From the NCBI RefSeq assembly GCF_021729085.1, contig NZ_JAJSAR010000002.1, forward strand, positions 1,059,445 to 1,123,444: a stretch of 64,000 bases of DNA. The letters are read 5' to 3'. Origin of the DNA: Pseudohongiella sp. O18 (GTDB lineage: Bacteria; Pseudomonadota; Gammaproteobacteria; Pseudomonadales; Pseudohongiellaceae). Shown here in pieces: positions 45,175 to 54,431 of the stretch (positions are counted from its first letter, which is position 1; every line of letters begins with the position of its first letter). Position numbers and translations under genes: made by a program. The notes under the pieces were generated by a model that was not told where the DNA came from, made no database searches, and saw only the letters and a list, made by a program, of their open reading frames with translations.

Positions 45175-46353
45175 ATGACCCGCAAACAACTGAACATTTT
45201 AAGGCCCGCCGTCAACTTGTTCGTGAGTCTCTCGATCCTGAGCCTGCTGATACCGGCTGCCGCACTCGGTCAGGCCAGCCCCGAACTGGCCCGCCTCTAT
45301 AACGCCTTCACCGTCACCCATGCCGCCGCGCTGAATGCTATCGCGGAGGTTGACAGGGATCCCCGGTTTGCTCAGGCGCAGGCAGAGGTGCGTTTGCAGC
45401 TGAAACAAATGCAGGACCAGGGCCCCAGCCACCAGAATCACGGACAGATGATGTCTCATGGCATGACAGCGGCTCCGGAAACCAGTCATGCACACAACAG
45501 TGATATGGACGAGCTGGACCTGGGGATGCGGGTCGAACTGGCACGGGTGGTCCGCGGGGATCATAGCGACGCAGAAGCCGCCGAAGCTTATTCAAATGTT
45601 GCTGACTTACCCCGCCACGCTGCAATGGTGCTGGCCCGGGGCCGGCAATTCGAGGAACAGCTGTGGCAGCTCTGGGCCGATCCTGACCTGGACATCGACG
45701 CCAAATTACTGGCGACGCAGGCAGTTATCGAGACGTATCTAACGGGTGACGACATGTATACCGTTTCCGCGCGCCCCAAGCCAGCCTCCCTGTATCTTGA
45801 TCATGCCTATGCGGGCAGCCTGAAGCGTGTCTACCCGCGCGTCAGCGGCCTGCTCTGGTCCAATCAATGGCTGCACCTGGCCTCTCTGGAAGCCATGATT
45901 CGTGGACAGGTGGACCCTCAGTTTGAGGGCCAGGTCGGAGAGACACTGGCACGCTACAACAACAAACTGGGTTCGGGCAGTGGCATGAGCATGTTCCCCG
46001 CACCCGTGGAAATGCCCACCGTACCGACCATAGCGCCGACGCTGTACACCCTGGCACCTGAGGCCGCGATCATCGTGGACAATCTGAACATGCTGGATGC
46101 TGCCATCACCGATATCATCGCCTATCCGGGGCTGGATGCGCAGACCCGAGAGCAGGCAATTCTGGCCAAAGTGGCGCAGTTTACGGATAGGGATATCGCC
46201 ACCGATGACATGAGTTACCTTTTGTCAGCGCTGCGCGGCGGCATCTACAATCAGGGCGGTCCGGCCATCGGAGAGCTTATGGGCTCGGAGCGTAACCGAT
46301 CCCGCGACGCCATGGGCATGCAGCATCATATGAGCATGTCCGGGCCGAATTGA
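45175..46353 (+). CDS. Secreted helical Met/His-rich protein of unknown function
   Basis: A 392-residue protein with a signal peptide (LLIPAAALG/QASP). The mature part is predicted mainly helical. It carries a His/Met cluster near residue 82 (HQNHGQMMSHGM, then HAHNSDMDE) and a C-terminal MGMQHHMSMSGPN, patterns often used to bind Cu(I)/Cu(II) in the periplasm. No named domain is recognised. It is the last gene of the apparent three-gene operon and is followed by a strong hairpin. Copper handling for the upstream monooxygenase-like protein is a hypothesis only. Confidence 0.72.
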   Translation: MTRKQLNILRPAVNLFVSLSILSLLIPAAALGQASPELARLYNAFTVTHAAALNAIAEVDRDPRFAQAQAEVRLQLKQMQDQGPSHQNHGQMMSHGMTAAPETSHAHNSDMDELDLGMRVELARVVRGDHSDAEAAEAYSNVADLPRHAAMVLARGRQFEEQLWQLWADPDLDIDAKLLATQAVIETYLTGDDMYTVSARPKPASLYLDHAYAGSLKRVYPRVSGLLWSNQWLHLASLEAMIRGQVDPQFEGQVGETLARYNNKLGSGSGMSMFPAPVEMPTVPTIAPTLYTLAPEAAIIVDNLNMLDAAITDIIAYPGLDAQTREQAILAKVAQFTDRDIATDDMSYLLSALRGGIYNQGGPAIGELMGSERNRSRDAMGMQHHMSMSGPN

Positions 46354-46355
46354 AT

Positions 46356-46402
46356 GGGGCCAGAGTGCCATTGCACTTGATCAGCAATGGCACCCTGGCC
46401 CC
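46356..46402. terminator. Long hairpin between convergent genes
   Basis: The left arm (46356-46374, GGGGCCAGAGTGCCATTGC) pairs with the right arm (46384-46402, GCAATGGCACCCTGGCCCC) with one mismatch and a 9-nt loop. It sits between the convergent Met/His-rich protein gene and the porin gene. No T-tract follows, so it is terminator-like rather than classic. Confidence 0.6.
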
Positions 46403-46422
46403 GGCGATACGAAACTTCTACG

Positions 46423-47553
46423 TCAGAAGCTGTAGGCGGCGCGTATCAGGAAAATATTAACGTTCTCGTCGCCAAACCGGCCATCGGTGACATCGGAGAA
46501 GATCAGGTTACCCATAAAGCGCAGGTTGGACGAAACATAGTAGTTCACCCCCAGAGTGATGTTGTCCATCCCCCCGCCGACAATGCCGCTGTCATCCAGG
46601 TCTGCACTGCTGTAGCGGGCTGCCAATTCCCATGCGCCCTTACTGCCCGACGGGCTGATGCCTCCAAAAACACCACCCGAATAGCTGCGCGATTCACCCG
46701 TCAGCACATAACTGGCCTGCACGTGGTAACCACCAAAGCTTGGGCTGCTGACACCGGCGCGATCCAGATTCACGTTGAGGTACTCTGCCTCGGCTGAAAA
46801 AGGACCAGCCTGATAGGCCAGTTCCAATCCAAACTTGGCCGTGGAACTGACATTGTTGATGGTGCCAGTGTCGATGACCCGGACCCCATTCGCAGGGCGA
46901 GACTCGGGACGCTCGCGCAGGCGAACACTGCCATTCGTGCCCAGATCCTCGACCGCGGCCGACAGACCCAGGTGAATTACATTGCCACCGTCATTAACCG
47001 GATTGAAGACCACGCGCCCCGCCACGCCTACCGGGTCGTTGCCAGCAGTGCTCTGGTTGATGGCTTTGGTGTAGACCATACTCTGGAAGGTGACTGGTCC
47101 CTGCGACATGTGGTAACTGAGTCCCAGACGTCGTGAATCCACCACCAGATTGCTGGGAGCCGAACGCTCGATGAAAGTGATATTGTTGGAACTTGCAAGT
47201 TCGTTCAGTCCCATTGGAACCTTCACCTGACCGATGATCAATCGGCCTGGGCCCAAAGAGCGGCGCAAGCGAACGTCATTGGCCGTCGCGCTGCCGCCAG
47301 CAAAATCGTATTCGATCTGAAAATCCCAGTCATCGTTGAGATCACCATCGACGCCCAGACGGCCACGACGGAGTAAAGCGCCACTGCCCAGTTCCGGATT
47401 CTGGTCGGCGTCGACGAAGGCTGCATCGAAATGAGCACGTCCACGCAGGTCGAACTCAGGCTGTGCCCAGGCAGTTCCGGTTGCCGCGACGCTGATTGCT
47501 GTTGCTAGCGAAAGTTTGATCCAGGTAGGTTTTGTAGTCACATTTATCTCCAA
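46423..47553 (-). CDS. Phosphate-selective porin O/P-type outer-membrane protein
   Basis: A 376-residue barrel protein with a signal peptide (ATAISVAATGTAWA/QPEF). The N-terminal FDLRGRAHFDAAFVDAD and the strands LLRRGRLGVDGDLNDDWDFQ and RLIIGQVKVPMGLNEL, then SNNITFIERS, match the OprO/OprP family, trimeric porins for phosphate or polyphosphate. It ends with a C-terminal Phe (FLIRAAYSF), the BAM recognition signature of outer-membrane barrels. Six PhoB heptamers lie 66-124 bases upstream, which supports a phosphate-starvation role. Anion selectivity cannot be judged without locating the Lys/Arg ladder. Confidence 0.88.
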   Translation of the reverse strand: MEINVTTKPTWIKLSLATAISVAATGTAWAQPEFDLRGRAHFDAAFVDADQNPELGSGALLRRGRLGVDGDLNDDWDFQIEYDFAGGSATANDVRLRRSLGPGRLIIGQVKVPMGLNELASSNNITFIERSAPSNLVVDSRRLGLSYHMSQGPVTFQSMVYTKAINQSTAGNDPVGVAGRVVFNPVNDGGNVIHLGLSAAVEDLGTNGSVRLRERPESRPANGVRVIDTGTINNVSSTAKFGLELAYQAGPFSAEAEYLNVNLDRAGVSSPSFGGYHVQASYVLTGESRSYSGGVFGGISPSGSKGAWELAARYSSADLDDSGIVGGGMDNITLGVNYYVSSNLRFMGNLIFSDVTDGRFGDENVNIFLIRAAYSF

Positions 47554-47618
47554 ATTGCCGGTATTAATCCGGATTGAAAGAAGGTTTCTGGCCTCATTTC
47601 AGTGAACGGCGCAACTTT

Positions 47619-47677
47619 ATTACAGATATATGACAGTCTCGTGACATTAAGACAATTTAACGACATTTCCGTGACAA
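47619..47677 (-). promoter_or_regulatory. Tandem Pho boxes upstream of OprP-type porin
   Basis: On the minus strand, TTGTCAC (47677-47671), ATGTCGT (47666-47660) and TTGTCTT (47655-47649) form one 11-bp-phased set. ATGTCAC (47647-47641), CTGTCAT (47636-47630) and CTGTAAT (47625-47619) form a second. The last two with their ATAT spacer are a near-consensus Pho box (CTGTCATATATCTGTAAT). They lie 66-124 bases before the porin ATG. Confidence 0.88.
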
Positions 47678-47732
47678 TGGCTTGCTGTGCGACACCGCAG
47701 ATATACGATCGTGCGCTGCCCCAGGCCTGGCA

Positions 47733-50201
47733 TCATTCGCCTGGCATCAGCCGCAGTCTCTCGGCAGTAACCGACTCCACTTTGTCACGGCTATAGAACA
47801 GCGGGAAGTAGCGATTATCGACCCACTCGTCAAACAGATTGTCGTAGAAGATACTGTCCGGGTCACCGGATTGCCCGGGCGAGTTTGAGGCCAGCGTGCG
47901 ATCAAAGTCTTCAGTATCTACAATCATGCGAAATGTGCCTCCGCTGGTCTGATTGTCACCGTACGCGGTGTTACTTACGGTATAGCTATAGCCGTGCCGC
48001 GGCGCTGGTCCCACTTCCAGAGAGCTGCGCAGCTCATCGTTGACGGCTTCGCTCATCGGATGACGCAGGCGCACATGTTTGTATCCCTCCTGGCCGTATT
48101 GCCAATCTGCCATATCGTTGCCAAAGCGCTCGCTCAGATCGTCCACAGCCGCCATCAGCGCATCATGCAGCAAGCGATTGCGATCAGCGGTGGGATTCGT
48201 GCCAAAGCGGCCATCGGGAGACAGCAGACGGTCGATGGTCGGTTTCATCTGCAACAGACCGATGTAGTCCTGTACAGCCTCGGGTATGAGCAGCGCCGAA
48301 ACGCGCGCCCGCAATTCGCGCTCCCAGGCCATATAGATACCGGCCCCCACCGACTCAATCGCCATGTGGTAATCCCAGTTCATCAGTTGCTGGCGAGCAC
48401 CTTCCACAGCACTGTTACTGTGCTCAAGACCGTTCAACAGGGGCACCAGTGTGCGCGCCGGGATGGACAGTGAATCATTTTGCAGTTGCGCCATATCCTG
48501 CAGGTTGAACTTGCGGCCCGAGGCCAGTACCTCACGTACCCGACTGCTGCGATAGGGATCGGTCCAGGTCCAGCCTACCGCATTTCGGAAGGGGTAGTTG
48601 TCCGGCACCAGATTTTCATTGGATGTGTTCCAGAATCCCTGTTGCGGATTGGTGGCATTGGGCAGTGCCATGATTGGCAGATAACCGTCCCATTCATAAC
48701 GACCATCTCCGGGAACCGGTAACAGGCCATCCCAGTTGTTTCGGAGGGGTGCAACACCAACAGCCTGATAACCGATATTGCCGTCACGGTCAGCCCAGAC
48801 AAAGTTCTCACCCGGTATACGGCTGTAAGCTGCCGCTTCGCGGAATTCTTCCCAGGACTGCGCCTGGCTCATGCGCAGTCCCGCCAGATAGGGCGCGGCT
48901 CCGATGTCCAGCCAGGCAAGGCGCAGGGCAAATGCCGCCTGACGGTCAGGTCTTTCGTGAACCACCGGGCCATGCCGGGTAAATTTCAATTGCACGGTTC
49001 GCGTGGCACCACCACGCACGGCAATTTCGGTCTCCTCGATGCGCATGGTTTCCCAGCGGCCCTGATAACGGTAACGGTTCGGATCATCGGGATGGGTTTC
49101 GTAGACATACAGATCTTCGCTATCGACCTGGAACACGGTCAGGCCCCAGGCGCCAAATCCATTGTGACCAATTGAGATACCCGGCAGCGAGGGCTCGCCA
49201 CCACCGGCAATGTTCCAGCCCGGTCCATGCAGGTGTACAAAGTACCGCAGCGCCGGGGCGCCTGCCACTCGGTGCGGGTCATTGGCCATGATCGGGTAAC
49301 CACTTTCACTCAGTGAGCCATTAACGACCCAGTTGTTGCTACCGATGTCATGATTGCGCCCCAACACCTCGGTCTGGGCTGCCGCCAATTGATCATTGAG
49401 GCGATCGACCACCTGCTCACGACTGGCTGTATCGGTGGCCCGGTACTGCGCCACAATGTCCTGTGGCAAAAACGATACACTGCTGCGAGCTGCGTTGTAG
49501 AACCGCAGAATATCATCATGCAGCAGTTCGGTATCAATAAACTCATCGAAGCTCAGTTCCGGCTCGCCAGGATGGAACCAGATCAGCTCTTTCACGGTTT
49601 CGCTGTCGGTCCGCGCCACAGCTCGTGCCAGATTCAGTTCCTCGCGTATGTTGCCAACCAGACCCTGGTGACGGGAGATGACGATTTCTGGTGTCCAGTG
49701 CTGTGGCTCCAGCTCCATCAGCCGGAACTCCAGAGGCAATTGCGACGGATTGGCCAGCACGTGGTCTATATAGGCATTTATGCCCGCAACAAAGGCCGGG
49801 ATGATCTGGTCGCCGCGCGGGTGGTAATGTCTCATTTCCTGTTGCAGGTTGCCACGAAAGCGCATCAGCCGCGCGCCAATATCATGATCAAGCATACGTT
49901 CGCCCATCAGCTCGGCCATGGTGCCGGTGGCCTGGCGCCGCCACATCTCAAGCTGAAACAGCCGGTCACGGGCCGCGTTGTAGCCCTGGGCGAAAAACAG
50001 ATCCCGCTCCGTCTCAGCGTATATGTGGGACACACCCCAGGCGTCCTTGAGAATCTCCACCGGCGCTTCCAGGCCATCAAGGAACAGAGATTGTTCATCT
50101 GCAGCCATTGCAGTGGAAGACCAGAGACCAATGGGGATCAGCAACAGGGCACGGGAGATGGGCGCCCCGAAGCAGCGCAGCACATACAGGATAGTGGTCA
50201 T
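47733..50201 (-). CDS. Penicillin acylase-family N-terminal nucleophile amidohydrolase
   Basis: An 822-residue precursor with a signal peptide (LLLIPIGLWSSTAMA/ADEQ). The alpha-chain segment LEAPVEILKDAWGVSHIYAE and RDRLFQLEMWRRQATGTMAEL is diagnostic. The autocatalytic cleavage site and nucleophile Ser lie in DIGSNNWVVNGS near residue 295, followed by PIMANDPHR and the beta-chain LPGISIGHNGFGAWGLT. Members cleave penicillins, acyl-homoserine lactones or other acyl amides in the periplasm. For a marine bacterium, AHL or lipopeptide acylase is more likely than penicillin acylase, but specificity is not readable. Same strand as the porin downstream; no Pho box was seen for it. Confidence 0.93.
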   Translation of the reverse strand: MTTILYVLRCFGAPISRALLLIPIGLWSSTAMAADEQSLFLDGLEAPVEILKDAWGVSHIYAETERDLFFAQGYNAARDRLFQLEMWRRQATGTMAELMGERMLDHDIGARLMRFRGNLQQEMRHYHPRGDQIIPAFVAGINAYIDHVLANPSQLPLEFRLMELEPQHWTPEIVISRHQGLVGNIREELNLARAVARTDSETVKELIWFHPGEPELSFDEFIDTELLHDDILRFYNAARSSVSFLPQDIVAQYRATDTASREQVVDRLNDQLAAAQTEVLGRNHDIGSNNWVVNGSLSESGYPIMANDPHRVAGAPALRYFVHLHGPGWNIAGGGEPSLPGISIGHNGFGAWGLTVFQVDSEDLYVYETHPDDPNRYRYQGRWETMRIEETEIAVRGGATRTVQLKFTRHGPVVHERPDRQAAFALRLAWLDIGAAPYLAGLRMSQAQSWEEFREAAAYSRIPGENFVWADRDGNIGYQAVGVAPLRNNWDGLLPVPGDGRYEWDGYLPIMALPNATNPQQGFWNTSNENLVPDNYPFRNAVGWTWTDPYRSSRVREVLASGRKFNLQDMAQLQNDSLSIPARTLVPLLNGLEHSNSAVEGARQQLMNWDYHMAIESVGAGIYMAWERELRARVSALLIPEAVQDYIGLLQMKPTIDRLLSPDGRFGTNPTADRNRLLHDALMAAVDDLSERFGNDMADWQYGQEGYKHVRLRHPMSEAVNDELRSSLEVGPAPRHGYSYTVSNTAYGDNQTSGGTFRMIVDTEDFDRTLASNSPGQSGDPDSIFYDNLFDEWVDNRYFPLFYSRDKVESVTAERLRLMPGE

Positions 50202-50550
50202 TGCTAACCTCTCGTCTGGGAAACGGATCTGTCCAGCTTAAATGCCACACTACTAGCTGTCCATCTAAACGGTAGTCTTTTCCCGTTTAACGTCAGTAAT
50301 GCCAGTCAAGAGTGCAGTCGGCCATATTTCCATCAGTCTGCGTGTGTTCGAATGCGAACTGATGTGCCATTTGGCACCTTTTCCGGTGCCGGCCGTGATC
50401 CGTCGCCACGTTGTAAAGGCTGGTTAGGCACAACCAGCATACTTTCCCAACAAAGCTACTGCAAAACGTCAGTTTAATGTGATAGAAATACGGGGGCAAA
50501 GTGACACATCCGTCCAAAACTGACTAAAACAACGACAACAAGGACAGGAG
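50202..50550. other. Intergenic region between acylase and glycerol transporter genes
   Basis: A 349-base gap between divergent genes, so it should hold both promoters. I found no convincing -35/-10 pair, Pho box or riboswitch. A small hairpin GCTGGTTaggcacAACCAGC lies near 50420-50440. A short minus-strand frame (50293-50517) has no ribosome site or recognisable features and is not called. Confidence 0.5.
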
Positions 50551-51627
50551 ATGCTTGAACTGGCAGGCGTGAGCAAGCGGCTGGGCAACGAGGATCATAT
50601 CCGTGATGTCAGCCTGAAGCTGGAACGCGGATCGATGAACATACTGCTTGGGCCTACCCTGTCGGGCAAAACCAGTCTGATGCGCCTGATGGCAGGGTTG
50701 GATCAACCCACATCGGGAGAGATTCTGCTTGACGGTAAAAGCGTGCTGGGCATTCCGGTCCAGAAACGCAAGGTCGCCATGGTCTATCAGCAATTTATTA
50801 ATTATCCCACCTTGAGTGTCTACGAAAATATCGCTTCCCCGCTACGCGTTGCCAGAGTGGCAAAAGCCAGTATTGACAAAAAAGTGCGTCATGCCGCTGA
50901 ACTGCTCAGATTGACTGAATTCCTGGACAAACGCCCTGCGGAACTCTCTGGTGGCCAGCAACAACGCACGGCCATTGCCCGCGCACTGGTCAAGGAGTCA
51001 CAACTGGTTTTGCTCGACGAGCCACTGGCCAATCTTGACTACAAACTGCGCGAAGAGCTGCGCCAGGAATTGCCACGTATATTCAGCGAGCTTGGCGCCA
51101 TACTGGTGTACGCCAGTACGGAGCCTTCCGAAGCCCTGTTGCTTGGCGGCAATACCGCCACCCTTCATCAGGGGCGTGTTACTCAGTTTGGACGTACCAT
51201 TGATGTGTTTCAGCGGCCGGCAGACCTGGTCACAGCAAGAATTTTCTCTGATCCGCCCTTTAATACAGCGCCCGTTACCAAGCGCGGGACCAAACTGATG
51301 CTGGAGCGTTTTGTGATTGGTCTGTCAGAAAGACAGGCCTCACTGCCCGATGGTGACTACACCCTGGGCCTGAGACCCTGGCACCTGGAGATCGAGTCTG
51401 CGGCACGCCTCAGCGCAATCGAAGGGAGGGTAAGCGTTACTGAGATAACCGGGTCGGAAACCTATGTCCATCTACAAGTGGCACAACAACCCTGGGTGAG
51501 CCTGAGTCACGGCATCCGGCAACTGGATGTGGAACGGACAATCCCACTTTATTTTTCGGCTGAAAATATCTACCTGTTTGATGCGTCCGGGGAACGGGTA
51601 CTGGCGCCGGATAGTCTGGCAGACTGA
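50551..51627 (+). CDS. glpS: Glycerol ABC importer ATPase GlpS
   Basis: A 358-residue ATP-binding subunit of the CUT1 class. Walker A GPTLSGKTSL near residue 35, Q-loop VYQQFINYPTLSVYENIA, signature LSGGQQQRTAIARAL near 135, Walker B LVLLDEPLANLDYKL, and a TOBE-like C-terminal domain from about 235. First gene of a compact operon (gaps of -4 to 22 bases) whose order, two ATPases, two permeases, a DUF2160 protein and a large binding protein, is that of the rhizobial glpSTPQV glycerol uptake operon. The glp names here follow that system, not E. coli. Confidence 0.9.
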   Translation: MLELAGVSKRLGNEDHIRDVSLKLERGSMNILLGPTLSGKTSLMRLMAGLDQPTSGEILLDGKSVLGIPVQKRKVAMVYQQFINYPTLSVYENIASPLRVARVAKASIDKKVRHAAELLRLTEFLDKRPAELSGGQQQRTAIARALVKESQLVLLDEPLANLDYKLREELRQELPRIFSELGAILVYASTEPSEALLLGGNTATLHQGRVTQFGRTIDVFQRPADLVTARIFSDPPFNTAPVTKRGTKLMLERFVIGLSERQASLPDGDYTLGLRPWHLEIESAARLSAIEGRVSVTEITGSETYVHLQVAQQPWVSLSHGIRQLDVERTIPLYFSAENIYLFDASGERVLAPDSLAD

Positions 51628-51628
51628 C

Positions 51629-52708
51629 ATGGCAAAAATAACACTCAACAATATTGCACATTCTTACGACAGCAACAGTGGTCATGCACTCAAGCCTATG
51701 TCGCATGAATGGCATGACGGCGGCGCTTATGCTCTGCTCGGGCCATCAGGCTGCGGCAAAACAACGTTGCTGAATATCATCTCCGGACTGCTGCAACCCA
51801 GCGAAGGTCAATTATTGTTTGATGATGTGGACGTCAGCACCCTGCCCACCGAGCAGCGCAATATTGCCCAGGTTTTTCAGTTTCCCGTGTTGTACGACAC
51901 CATGACAGTGGCCGAAAACCTGGCGTTTCCGCTGCGCAACAGGCGTGGCCCGGACAAGCTGTCGAATACGGAAATTCAGCAGCGGGTGCAACAGGCGATC
52001 ACCATGCTTGGCCTTGAGGCCATGGCCAATCGCAAGGCCCGTGGTCTGAGCGCCGATGACAAGCAGAAAATTTCACTGGGCCGGGGACTGGTGCGCACCG
52101 ATGTCAATGCCATTCTGTTTGACGAACCACTGACAGTGATCGACCCGCATCTGAAATGGCAATTACGGACCCAGCTCAAGCAGATCCACCGGCAGTTTGG
52201 TCACACCATGATATATGTGACACATGACCAGACCGAAGCCCTGACCTTTGCCGACAAGGTGGTTGTGATGCTCGCGGGTGAAGTGCTTCAGACAGGTACG
52301 CCACAGGAGCTGTTCGATTCACCACAACATACATTTGTTGGCAAATTCATCGGCTCACCGGGCATGAATATCCTGCCCTGTGAGCTGCAGGGCACACAGG
52401 CCCTGATAGACGCACACCGGGTGACCCTGGCGCGCGAGTACCCGTCCCTGACAGGTGTGATTGAACTGGGAATTCGACCGGAGTTTGTTTACATTGACGA
52501 CAGTGAACAGAGTCTGCCGGTACAGATAACAGGCGTTGAAGATGTGGGGCGGCACCGGATCGTTCGGGCCATGCTGGGCAGTCATCCCCTGGACATCATT
52601 GTCCCGGAGCATCAGACCATCCCCACCGCCCCTCGTGTTCTGTTCGATAACAAACGAATCAACATTTATCAGAACTCACAGTTGCTGGGCTGGGAGCATC
52701 CCTCATGA
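51629..52708 (+). CDS. glpT: Glycerol ABC importer ATPase GlpT (degenerate signature)
   Basis: A 359-residue second ATPase. The ATG at 51629 follows the glpS stop by one base. Walker A GPSGCGKTTLL near residue 37, Q-loop QVFQFPVLYDTMTVAENLAFP, Walker B ILFDEPLTVIDPHL and H-loop VTHDQTEAL are intact. The ABC signature reads LSADDKQKISLGRGL instead of LSGGQ. A heterodimer with GlpS would therefore have one standard and one altered composite ATP site. The last four bases overlap glpP. The glycerol substrate is inferred from operon structure. Confidence 0.9.
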   Translation: MAKITLNNIAHSYDSNSGHALKPMSHEWHDGGAYALLGPSGCGKTTLLNIISGLLQPSEGQLLFDDVDVSTLPTEQRNIAQVFQFPVLYDTMTVAENLAFPLRNRRGPDKLSNTEIQQRVQQAITMLGLEAMANRKARGLSADDKQKISLGRGLVRTDVNAILFDEPLTVIDPHLKWQLRTQLKQIHRQFGHTMIYVTHDQTEALTFADKVVVMLAGEVLQTGTPQELFDSPQHTFVGKFIGSPGMNILPCELQGTQALIDAHRVTLAREYPSLTGVIELGIRPEFVYIDDSEQSLPVQITGVEDVGRHRIVRAMLGSHPLDIIVPEHQTIPTAPRVLFDNKRINIYQNSQLLGWEHPS

Positions 52709-53601
52709 AAACACAGAACAACAAGGCCTGGTTTTTTGTCCTGCCGGTACTGTTGCTGGTGGCTTTCAGCGCCGTCATCCCGCTGATGACCGTCGTGAAC
52801 TATTCGGTTCAGGACTCCTTCGGCAATAACGAGTTCTACTGGGTAGGGCTGGAGTGGTTCCAGGAAGTGCTGGCGTCCGAGCGTTTCCACAACTCATTGA
52901 TGCGCAATCTGCTGTTCTCCGGCCTCATCCTGTTGATTGAAATTCCACTGGGCATTGCAGTCGCACTGGCCATGCCCCGGCGCGGCTGGGGAGTATCGGT
53001 ATGCCTGGTACTGATGGCCCTGCCGCTGCTGATTCCCTGGAACGTGGTCGGCACCATCTGGCAGGTATTTGCCCGGGTCGATATCGGCCTGCTGGGACAT
53101 TCCCTGGCTGCGCTGGGCGTAGACTATAACTATACCCAGGACACCTTTGATGCCTGGGTGACCCTGATTCTGATGGATGTCTGGCACTGGACCAGCCTGG
53201 TGGTGCTGCTGTGCTACTCCGGGCTGGTGTCCATACCGGATGCCTATTATCAGGCTGCGCGTATTGATGGTGCCTCACGCTGGGCGGTATTTCGTTACAT
53301 CCAGTTGCCGAAAATGCGGCGTGTACTGGTGATTGCTGTACTACTGCGCTTCATGGACTCGTTCATGATATACACCGAACCCTTTGTTGTGACGGGCGGC
53401 GGACCGGGCAATACCACCACCTTCCTTTCCATAGATCTGGTGCAGATGGCGATCGGCCAGTTTGATCTTGGGCCGGCCGCCGCCATGTCGCTGATCTATT
53501 TCCTGATCATCCTGCTGATAAGCTGGGTGTTTTACACGGTCATGACACATCAGGACAGTGATTCGGTCACCGACAGCCGTCAGGGAGGGAATCACCAATG
53601 A
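52705..53601 (+). CDS. glpP: Glycerol ABC importer permease GlpP
   Basis: A 298-residue MalF/UgpA-type inner-membrane permease with six hydrophobic segments. The cytoplasmic EAA loop is visible as DAYYQAARIDGASRWAVFRYIQLPKMRRVL near residue 190, which couples to the ATPases. It starts inside the glpT end (ATGA) and overlaps glpQ by four bases. Confidence 0.93.
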   Translation: MKTQNNKAWFFVLPVLLLVAFSAVIPLMTVVNYSVQDSFGNNEFYWVGLEWFQEVLASERFHNSLMRNLLFSGLILLIEIPLGIAVALAMPRRGWGVSVCLVLMALPLLIPWNVVGTIWQVFARVDIGLLGHSLAALGVDYNYTQDTFDAWVTLILMDVWHWTSLVVLLCYSGLVSIPDAYYQAARIDGASRWAVFRYIQLPKMRRVLVIAVLLRFMDSFMIYTEPFVVTGGGPGNTTTFLSIDLVQMAIGQFDLGPAAAMSLIYFLIILLISWVFYTVMTHQDSDSVTDSRQGGNHQ

Positions 53602-54419
53602 CAGCGGTCAGAGGTTCTGTCACCAGCAAACACTGGTTGTTACCCACATTCTATATTCTTTTTCTCATGCTGCCGCTGTACTGGCTGCTGATGATGAGTT
53701 TCAAAACCAATCAGGAGATTCTCTCGACATTTTCGCTGTGGCCGCAGGACTTTACCCTGCAGAACTACCGGACCATTCTGACCGATGCCAGTTGGTACAG
53801 CGGCTATATCAACTCCATGATTTACGTGGTGATGAACACGGTGATTTCTCTGGCCGTGGCCCTGCCGGCGGCCTACGCGTTTTCGCGCTACCGGTTTCTG
53901 GGTGACAAACATCTGTTTTTCTGGCTGCTGACCAACCGCATGGCGCCACCGGCGGTGTTTGTGCTGCCTTTTTTCCAGTTGTACTCCGCATTTGGCCTGA
54001 TTGATACCCATATCGCGGTCGCGCTGGCCCATTGCCTGTTCAATGTGCCTCTGGCGGTGTGGATTCTGGAAGGTTTCATGTCCAGTGTACCCAAGGAGAT
54101 CGATGAAACCGCCTACATCGATGGTTATTCCTTCCCGCGATTCTTTGGCAAAATTTTCATGCCTCTGATTGCCTCAGGGATTGGTGTAGCGGCGTTTTTC
54201 TGTTTCATGTTTTCCTGGGTGGAGCTTTTGATTGCGCGCACTCTGACAGTGACAGAGGCCAAGCCCATATCGGCAATCATGACCCGTACCGTATCAGCGT
54301 CGGGTCTGGACTGGGGCGTACTGGCGGCAGCAGGCGTGTTGACTGTCATCCCCGGAGCGCTGGTGATCTATTTTGTGCGCAACCATATCGCCCGGGGTTT
54401 TGCACTGGGTCGCGTTTAG
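53598..54419 (+). CDS. glpQ: Glycerol ABC importer permease GlpQ
   Basis: A 273-residue MalG/UgpE-type permease with six membrane segments. It has the family start WLLPTFYILFLMLPLYWLLM, the QNYRTILTDASW region, and the EAA loop KEIDETAYIDGYSFPRFFGK near residue 165. It forms the second half of the translocation pore with GlpP. It is named as in the rhizobial glycerol system and is unrelated to the E. coli phosphodiesterase GlpQ. Confidence 0.92.
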   Translation: MTAVRGSVTSKHWLLPTFYILFLMLPLYWLLMMSFKTNQEILSTFSLWPQDFTLQNYRTILTDASWYSGYINSMIYVVMNTVISLAVALPAAYAFSRYRFLGDKHLFFWLLTNRMAPPAVFVLPFFQLYSAFGLIDTHIAVALAHCLFNVPLAVWILEGFMSSVPKEIDETAYIDGYSFPRFFGKIFMPLIASGIGVAAFFCFMFSWVELLIARTLTVTEAKPISAIMTRTVSASGLDWGVLAAAGVLTVIPGALVIYFVRNHIARGFALGRV

Positions 54420-54431
54420 GAGACGTAATCA

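Noticed and set aside
50293-50517. 74-codon minus-strand frame in the acylase-glpS gap
   Set aside because: No ribosome site, no recognisable domain, Cys/His-rich composition without pattern.
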